Assembly (NCBI GenBank): GCA_007922305.1
Contig: ML677343.1
Span: 30,869,987-30,933,986 of the forward strand
Origin: Dermatemys mawii
Taxonomy: Eukaryota > Chordata > Testudines > Dermatemydidae
Length of the DNA: 64,000 nucleotides
Reading direction: 5' to 3'
Below the pieces are notes generated by a model. That model was given only the letters and a program-made list of their open reading frames with translations, did not search any database and was not told the origin of the DNA. The translations under genes were made by a program, and so were the position numbers. This document shows positions 57,716 to 64,000 of this stretch, one piece after another. Every line of letters begins with the position of its first letter. Position 1 is the stretch's first letter.

Positions 57716-58454
57716 TTTCCAGAATGGGTACAGCACACACAATGGCAGTTCAAGGTTTTGCCACACTGCCCCCTTGCCAACCTCCCTTCATTAAGGCATG
57801 GCCTCTCCAGGACCCATAACCTTTTTGCTGAAACTGCAACAACCAAAGGGTTAAACGTCACCTGACAGGAGATGGCCATAGCACGTTTAGGTGCTTTGCT
57901 CATTGGTTTTAGCTATCAATGCGAGCCAAAGATCCGTTTCAAATCCACTAGCACGCTGAAATCCAGACACAAATGTTGTGTGTTCTTTTTTGCAATTTCA
58001 CAGTGGTTCTTCCAGGAATACCACATGCTCCAATGCTAATTTTAGCTTATAATAATTGTTGAATATTCTTGGATGCTGCAAGCAGGCAAGATTGTACCGT
58101 GCTGCTGTCAAATTTCTTTTAAAGGTAACACCTGTATTTCAGAGAAGAAATAAATGCTTTTACCCAGGGTGGTTGGTTAATATTGACACAAAGTGCATCC
58201 GTCTGGCATGCTGTATATCACATAAGGGCTAAAGATGAGTATATCGTATTAAGAAAGGAGACCTGTCTTAAGCCACTAATCAAGGGACTGAGAAAGGGCA
58301 GTGGCTTAACTGAGCTAATAAAAGAGCAGCAGAATTATACTCAATACAGTAAAATATGTATTAAGGACGTCTCCTAAGATGGGAGGTTGCTTAATAAGCA
58401 TCTCTTGCATAGTTTTTCATGGGCGGACAATCCTTTAAGGCTATCTCTCAACCC
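57716..58454. other. JPH3: unassigned intron sequence
   Basis: No feature recognised. Confidence 0.4.
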
Positions 58455-58535
58455 GGTAAAGCCTTTCTCACATGAATAATTCCAGTGCAGTCAATAGGAC
58501 TACCCACAGAGTAAAAATGTGCAGGACAGGGTTCC
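58455..58535. repeat. palindromic repeat fragment
   Basis: Related to 18535-18612: 'ctttctcacatgaataattc' and 'cagtgcagtcaataggacta'. Confidence 0.5.
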
Positions 58536-58876
58536 AGATTTGTAGGTGCCACAGCACATTTGGGTTTTCTCGCGTTGATAGCTAAGCGTGAAGCAGACAA
58601 TGAAGGTTTGGGTTGAAGCTTTGCCACATAACCACCAATCTATTCTAAACAAATTAATCTGGACAGCTGGGATGGGCGGGGAGGGAGGAGCCGTCTCAGG
58701 GGCTTGGCAGACTGAGGTGGGTACAAGCTGAAGGTCTAAGAAGGCCCAGGGTTACATCTTTCTGCCACACTGCTTGCCTGACCTTGAAAGATGCAAAGAA
58801 GCAGTAAGGTTCTCAGAGGAAACTTATTTGGGACAAATATTGAAGAAGTGCTTAGCACTCAGCAGCTCTCATTTAG
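58536..58876. other. JPH3: unassigned intron sequence
   Basis: Nothing recognised. Confidence 0.4.
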
Positions 58877-59048
58877 AACAATGAGGAATTCCCATTCCCG
58901 ATTCCCACCCCCTTGAGAACAATGGGGAATTCCTTCCCCCTTCTTGCCCCTCTTTGAGAACATTGGAGAATTCCCACCCTTGACTCTCTTGGAGAACACA
59001 ACAGAATTCCCATCCCCCACTCTTCCACTGAGCACAATGGGAGCTGCT
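58877..59048. repeat. minisatellite, 36-41 bp unit, 4-5 copies
   Basis: The word GAACAATGAGGAATTCCC or a close variant starts at 58877, 58918, 58959 and 58995, and a shorter variant starts at 59031. Spacing is 41, 41, 36 and 36. Between the words are C-rich spacers (cccacccc type). Confidence 0.75.
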
Positions 59049-59284
59049 GGATTCTGGGCTCTTCTGAAAAGCTTGCCCTTTGTTTTAAGCTCTTTCTAGA
59101 AAAGGGTGTTCAAGAAGCACCGTGCTGGGGGTGGGGACGTTAGAGTTTAGTCAGGAAGAAGAAAGAGGTTAGGGTAAAAGCTCACTCCACACACCCAGAC
59201 TTGCCTCTGTCCCTGAAGTGGAGGACCCACGTTTCTATGCTGTAGATGCAGCTATGGTAAGTTCTGTTTGGTGAGGGAGATGCC
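59049..59284. other. JPH3: unassigned intron sequence
   Basis: Nothing recognised. Confidence 0.4.
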
Positions 59285-59655
59285 CAGGGTGATTCAACGA
59301 AATTAAAAAGGACATACTTTTTCACTTAACCCACTACTAGTCTGTGGAACTAACTGCCACAGCAAATTGTTGAGGCCAAGAACTTAGCCCGATTCAAAAA
59401 GGTGCTGGATATTTATACACACAACAAGAATATCCAGAGTTGGAATAATTAATAAACAAAAATTCTGTGAGGAATAGCAAATATCCTGCTTCAGGGCTTA
59501 AGCCAATGTCCAACTCGGAGAGACCAGAATGAGCCCTACCTGCTACTGCAGGGTTCTTACACCTTCTTCTGAAGCCTCTGGTGATGGCGCATCTCAGCAA
59601 GAGGATCCTGGATTAAATGGGCCTTCGGTCTCAGCCAGTCTGACAATTCCCAACA
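59285..59655 (+). mobile_element. CR1/L3-like LINE 3' end
   Basis: The coding end 'tactttttcacttaacccac' and 'tctgtggaactaactgccac' corresponds to F-T--T-SLWN-LPQQIVEA, then 'gcccgattcaaaaaggtgct' and 'ggatatttata'. The 3' UTR words 'tactgcagggttcttacacc', 'ttcttctgaagcctctggtg' and 'gcctt...gtctcagccagtctg' follow. Degenerate. Confidence 0.8.
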
Positions 59656-59989
59656 GCAATCTGAAGGGACTCCTATGTGAGATGTACATCCTCACGCTCA
59701 CTACATACGAGCCCAACCCTGAGCTCCCCACTCAGTTTTAATTCAAGCAAATTCTCATGAGAGTGAGAGTAAGAAGGAAGGATATCAGAGGGAGGTTAAT
59801 GCCCTGGACTAGAACTTAGAACTGGATCTAATTCCTGATTCTGGCATGGCCTTCTTGTGTGGTCACTTAAATCTGTCTTTGCCTCAGTTCCCCATATGTC
59901 AAACAGGAGTAATAATTTGAGCTGGCAACTTTCATTGAAAACTCTTAAACCAAATTATTTCAGGGAACATGGGAATTGTTGTTCACTCT
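59656..59989. other. JPH3: unassigned intron sequence with weak MIR-like part
   Basis: 59790-59910 ('ctggactagaacttagaact', 'tgtctttgcctcagttcccc') looks like a worn MIR-type core; low certainty. Confidence 0.4.
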
Positions 59990-60376
59990 TCTTGTCCCCG
60001 TTCCCTTCTGAGGGCTGGGATCCCCAGTTTGACTATATCTCCCATAATGCATCATGTTTCCCCGCTCTTCCTTGGGGGAAGCTGTGCCTCACAGAGTCCC
60101 TGTTCGTGGTGCATTATGGGCGATGTAGTCCAACTGGGAATCCCAGTCCATAGAGGAGCATGGGGGCAAGAGGAGCAAACTTCAACTTCTAGGAAGAAAC
60201 TGCAACCACTATGAGGCACTACAGCTTCCATTTTCAGCTGAAATATTTCAGTTTTCAGCCAACATTTTTCAGCATACAACAATGTTCTGTGGAAAGTGGA
60301 CATTTTTCACAAAAGGCATCACTGAATCAAAAACCCAGGTTTCCACTGAAAACAGAAAATTTTCGACCAGCCCTCA
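59990..60376. repeat. AT-rich inverted-repeat element, related to 47826-48945
   Basis: 'tgactatatctcccataatg' pairs with 'gcattatgggcgatgtagtc', and the right end is 'gaaaattttcgaccagccct'. The order matches the 47826 element (hairpin of 'acatctccca', then A/T-rich 'ttttcag/gaaaac' words). Confidence 0.6.
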
Positions 60377-60540
60377 TAATGATCCTTCCTTTGTCTTGTC
60401 TGCTTAGATGGCATGTTCTTTGAGGTAGGAACTGTCTCTCTCTTTATGTCCCTACAGCGCCCAGCTGTCAAGCCCTAGTTGCAGTTGAGGCCTCTAGGTG
60501 TCATTGCAATAAAATAATAAATAAATAATAATAATATCAT
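60377..60540 (+). repeat. MIR/L2-like 3' end with ATAA microsatellite
   Basis: 'ctgcttagatggcatgttct', 'ttgaggtaggaactgtctct', 'cctacagcgcccagctgtca' and an AATA-rich end (60508-60536). Confidence 0.65.
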
Positions 60541-61559
60541 CTAAGCAACAACATCAAGATTTGGATGTGAGTTCATTGTGGATCCAGGTCTGTGCTAAAA
60601 GGGAAACCACAGGCTCACAGATTATTTGCTTTGAGTTGAGCTAGAGACCACTTGATTCTTCCGCCAAGTCTAAGCTATGAAATCAGGGTGCCTTTCTTTT
60701 GTTCGGGTGAACTCACACTGCACTTTTTTTGTTTAACTTTTTATTAAGACAGGGTTACAATAAAATGTTAACATATTACATCACTTATCCAGGCTTATGT
60801 TAACAGTCCCAAGAACCTAGCCAAAGATTCTGCTTTGGAAGTGACCTCTGCTTGGAGACATCTTTCAGGGAGACAGCTTGGATCTGGGAGATGGCTTGAG
60901 TCTAGCTGGTCTCATACTGCTTCAGAGATAGCAAACAGACTTCCACTATTTCCTGACCATAATTTCTTTCCCGACTTGCCTTCTTGAGCCAGAGTCTCTC
61001 TCGTGTGCTTGAGGAGGAACAAGATGACATAAAACAAATTATCCAGCAGGATCAGGCAGAGATTAAAGCGGGCATTTCAGAGCAATTATATTTAAACCAT
61101 TGCAAGAAAATTGAGTTCTTCCTTTTTGAGACTCATTTCTCACCTAGCCATAGCAATTGCAATTAGGTGTATTTGAGGGGTGTCAGGCAGTTCATATATC
61201 TATCAAGTCTTTCATATAACTTAGCATGGCTTTAGCTAGGAACAAATATGCTTTTGGTGTGTTAAACAAGCATTAAGAACCTTTGGCTTTCACTGCTTCA
61301 TTGGACTCACTGGTGTTTGTTAAGGGATTAATAAAATGCTGCTTTCGTAGCCAAGTAATCGGCCTGACGTGAAATTTATCTTGCTGTACCATCACTCTTG
61401 ACTAAGTCCCACTGGAAAATGCAGTCACCAGCATAACAAAGTCACATTTTCCTTCTTGCTGTCCATTGCGATGGTGTTGGTTTTTTGAGAAGCACACTGT
61501 GAGAGCAAGCAGAGCACAAATGTGTCTGTAAACAATGGAAGCAGCAAAGTTACACTGGT
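60541..61559. other. JPH3: unassigned intron sequence
   Basis: No feature recognised. The 60-codon frame at 60984-61166 is not a known protein. Confidence 0.4.
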
Positions 61560-61790
61560 AGAGCAGGAGATGGAGAGGCAGGATGTCTGGGTTCTAGTCT
61601 TAGTTCTGCCACTGACTCACCATGTGACCTTGGCCAAGTCAGTTAATCTCTGTGTCTCAGTTTCCCGTACTGCAGAACTGGTATAATAAAACCTTGGCAC
61701 TTCAGAGGAGTTATGAGGCTGAGTTAACTAATTTGTGAGGGGCTCTGAGATCCTTAGATATAAGTACAAAGTATTATCTTTACTATACAT
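61560..61790 (+). repeat. MIR-like SINE, fairly complete
   Basis: 'gatgtctgggttctagtctt', 'gttctgccactgactcacca', 'tgtgaccttggccaagtcag', 'tctgtgtctcagtttcccgt', 'gctctgagatccttagatat' and 'agtacaaagtattatcttt': the whole MIR order in one copy. Confidence 0.8.
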
Positions 61791-63229
61791 GGCCTGAGTA
61801 CTGGTTCAGCCAAACAGCTTAAATCAAAGACTCCACATTCTTCCACCAGCAAAATAGTAGGGCTTGAAAATTTGGAATGGGGAGGGAATCTGAATGCTGA
61901 CTGGCTGATGAGGATGTGTGTAGGATGTGGATGCCATGCAGAACTGCGCTCTGCGGGGTACGCTGTATGGCATGGCATAGGGGTGCATTCTTCTTACTTC
62001 CTCATAAACTAGATTCACCGATAACGGAGACTCAAAGGGATTCTCATGGAACGTGAACAGGTATTTCATCCTAGTGAGTCTCAAGTCTCCTAGGCTCTCA
62101 TGGCCACCATCGTGTGTTGCTTTGAAAGTACAGAATGCTAGTCATGAGCTACTGCCCTGCCTATACATCTATAACAACATCCAGCCCTTCAAAAAACTGG
62201 GGCCAGTTCCAGGGGCCCAGTTCTTGAGAAGAGTCTTGTCTCAGTCAGGAGCTCAACATTTGACTCCAGGAGCCTGCAAGTTTTTATTATCTTCAAAGTA
62301 AAGTTCAGCTCTGAATCCTTACCTTAATGCTCTCAAAGTACAGGGATGTTTGGATCCATCGTCAAGACAGGGGACAGGGTAAGTTCAGATCCAGCTCTGA
62401 ACTTTCCCGAAGTTCCTTGCTGTTTGGATTTGGGGTTTTGAGTCAAGCTCATCTCTTGTCCTAGTCCTGCCAGTTCCAGACAAAATGACCTTTGCACTGT
62501 CAAACCAATTCAGACGGGTAGCCCACTTGTGTAGTGATGTTCAGTCCTGCTGCTGGATGTGCGGTAGCAGAGAAGAGAAACGGGTGTTCATGTACATACT
62601 GTGGATGAGATGCTCAGTGGCATGGGCGGAGAATGGTCATGTGGCTAGTGCACAGGATAGAATCGGGGATCCAGCCACAGTTTTTCCCTGGGGGCCTTAT
62701 AACACGGTTAGCCTCTCTGTGCCATTTATGAAAAGTGAGGCGGGTATTACTTCCCATCCCCACAGGAGACCGTGAGGCTTAATTCATTCATGTAGGTTGG
62801 GTGCCTTAATGGCCTCAAAGGGAAGATCACAAGACCAAAGCATCAGTGTTGTTAGAGTGCACGTCTGCCCACTACGGGTGAGTCAGCCAGGCAGAAAATG
62901 GTATTTTGATATGCCTAGCAGATCACTCCGGCGCCCCAGCCAGCACTCCCTAACCCCACACCAGGCTACGATGTGAGCCACTGCAGAACACGTGTGGTGC
63001 CTGCTGGGTCTGTCTGCACAATCCCTGCCCTGCCGGGCTCCAGCGTGGCATAACGTACAGCACTTTGGATGCCACGAGTAGCGTCAGGCACGGTCTGGAA
63101 CCAGCCGAGTTTATTTGGTCGGTCTAGGAGCAGAGGGAAAGCTGTTGTCATGGGCCTGACCTCTGGTATCCAATACTGTCAGTCCTGTTCTTTACCCTGA
63201 AAGGCCCCGTGATGCGCTCACAGAATAGC
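61791..63229. other. JPH3: mostly unassigned intron sequence
   Basis: 62340-62455 ('gtttggatccatcgtcaaga', 'tctgaactttcccgaagttc') is a fragment of the same repeat as 35925-35990. Otherwise nothing recognised. Confidence 0.4.
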
Positions 63230-63239
63230 AGTAACCCTG

Positions 63240-63282
<43 letters not shown>

Positions 63283-63315
63283 TTTTCTCTCTCTCTCTCT
63301 CTCTTCATTTGAAAG
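63230..63315 (+). other. JPH3: JPH3 exon 4 splice acceptor built on a CT microsatellite
   Basis: A nearly pure CT run of 67 bp (63240-63306, with three T-runs as interruptions) is followed by 'atttgaaag' and the exon. No AG dinucleotide occurs from the run to the acceptor. The nearest branch-like word upstream of the run is 'cagtaacc' (A near 63233-63234), about 80 nt from the exon. Confidence 0.85.
63240..63306 (+). repeat. (CT)n microsatellite, 67 bp
   Basis: Dinucleotide repeat broken only by 'ctttct' and 'cttttt' variants; it abuts the exon 4 acceptor. Confidence 0.97.
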
Positions 63316-64000
63316 GGCTTGAGTGCCAGAGGCCAAAGCGTCAGAACTCGAGTGATGACATTGAGGTCCTCTCCACAGGGACCCCGCTCCAGCAAGAAAG
63401 CCCAGAACTATACAGAAAAGGCACCACCCCTTCTGACCTCTCTCCCGATGACAGCCCGCTGCAAAGCTTCCCCGCCAGCCCCTCCTCCACGCCGCCGCTG
63501 GGCCCCACCTGCAGGACCAAGAGCGCCCATTTCTCCAGACAGGTCTCGGTGGACGAAGAGAGGGGTGGGGAGATCCAGATGTTGCTGGAGGGACGAGGCG
63601 GAGACTACTTGCGACCCAACAGCTGGAGCGAAGATAAAGCCGGCGGGACGCGTGGCATTAGAAGTGGGACCCTGCGCAGCAGTCATCTGGGGTCTGCCTC
63701 CATCCCTGAAGATTACAGAGGCCGGAGCGGAGGGCACAAACATATGGCCTCCAACCACAAGCAAAGAGAGAGGTGGACAGATTCCCCAGCCACAGTTTCT
63801 TGGACTTCCCACCACCGGTCCCACAACCACAGCTCAGGGAGCGCCAAGCTGCTTGAGCTGGATGAGGAGAAGCTGAGCAATTATGAGATGGAAATGAAAC
63901 CCCTCATGAGGATGGATTCTTATATGCAAGAGATTCACACCCAAAAAAGACACTACAGTAAAGCAGGCCCCTGCAGGAGCCTGGCTGAGGACCACCGTGG
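63316..64000 (+). CDS. JPH3: junctophilin-3, large coding exon (exon 4), 5' part
   Basis: 685 nt of open sequence: two bases complete the Gly codon, then 227 codons, then the window ends inside a codon. The product starts LECQRPKRQNSSDDIEVLST and continues GTPLQQESPELYRKGTTPSD. It then has a Pro/Ser-rich stretch (residues about 45-75), FSRQVSVDEERGGEIQMLLE (about 79-98), basic and serine-rich sequence, WTSHHRSHNHSSGSAKLLEL and EKLSNYEMEMKPLMRMDSYM near the end. This is the divergent region of junctophilins, between the helical segment and the C-terminal membrane anchor. The sequence order matches JPH3. The transmembrane anchor that inserts into the ER is outside the window. Other open frames here (63319-63876 on + in another frame, 63408-63830 on -) are shadows. 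The acceptor is AG at 63314-63315. Confidence 0.95.

Larger units (their letters stand above)
49880..63315 (+). other. JPH3: JPH3 intron 3 (13.4 kb)
   Basis: Begins gtcagtctg and ends tttgaaag. The Gly codon G|GG joins exon 3 to exon 4 and gives HRENGLECQRPKRQ. It holds repeats and unassigned sequence. Confidence 0.9.

Noticed and set aside
63240..63306. CT repeat as a GAGA-type promoter element
   Set aside because: Its position directly before a coding exon acceptor explains it, and no transcription start evidence is present.
63408..63830. 140-codon minus-strand frame opposite exon 4
   Set aside because: Antisense shadow of JPH3 exon 4.
63319..63876. 185-codon plus-strand frame overlapping exon 4
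   Set aside because: In a different frame from the JPH3 product; the junctophilin frame continues from exon 3 and matches the family.
1..64000. CRISPR array, phage, operon, toxin-antitoxin or other multi-gene system
   Set aside because: No repeat-spacer array and no prokaryotic gene structure. The window is a vertebrate gene with introns and vertebrate repeats.

Overview
The window is vertebrate genomic DNA lying inside one gene, junctophilin-3 (JPH3), read on the + strand. Three coding exons are visible: an internal exon at 3100-3877 (last MORN repeat of the first block, joining region, last two MORN repeats, start of the alpha-helical segment), a short exon at 49755-49879 (rest of the helical segment), and the first part of a large exon at 63316-64000 (divergent region), which runs off the window. 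The exons join in frame with compatible phases and no stops. They read as JPH3 rather than JPH1, JPH2 or JPH4. The first coding exon, the terminal membrane-anchor exon, the promoter and the polyadenylation site lie outside the window.

The repeats point to a turtle, most likely a hidden-necked (cryptodiran) one. There are many CR1 LINE fragments. There is a tRNA-derived SINE whose 3' end is shared with CR1 (the arrangement known from the tortoise PolIII/SINE). There are also several families of palindromic or inverted-repeat elements that I recall from turtle genomes. The species call is inference; the repeats themselves are read from the sequence.

Layout: 1-3099 is the end of the upstream intron, with an inverted-repeat element and two CR1 tails. 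3100-3877 is exon 2. 3878-49754 is a 45.9 kb intron filled with CR1 fragments, MIR/L2-like pieces, hAT-like elements with target-site duplications, three copies of a palindromic MITE, an LTR-like element split by a G-rich element, and much unassigned sequence. 49755-49879 is exon 3. 49880-63315 is a 13.4 kb intron with a double-hairpin MITE, the SINE, a solo LTR nested in a MITE, a minisatellite and, directly before exon 4, a 67-bp CT microsatellite that serves as the polypyrimidine tract. 63316-64000 is exon 4.

I found no second protein-coding gene, no tRNA or rRNA gene, no CRISPR array and no multi-gene system. The other open frames are chance frames, antisense shadows of GC-rich exons, or transposon remnants. 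The most useful observations concern splice-site architecture (exon 3 donor, exon 4 acceptor), a 29-bp micro-inversion inside a CR1 copy, and several nested insertions that allow relative dating. Element boundaries and family names for repeats were assigned by eye and from memory, so edges may be off by several to tens of bases.
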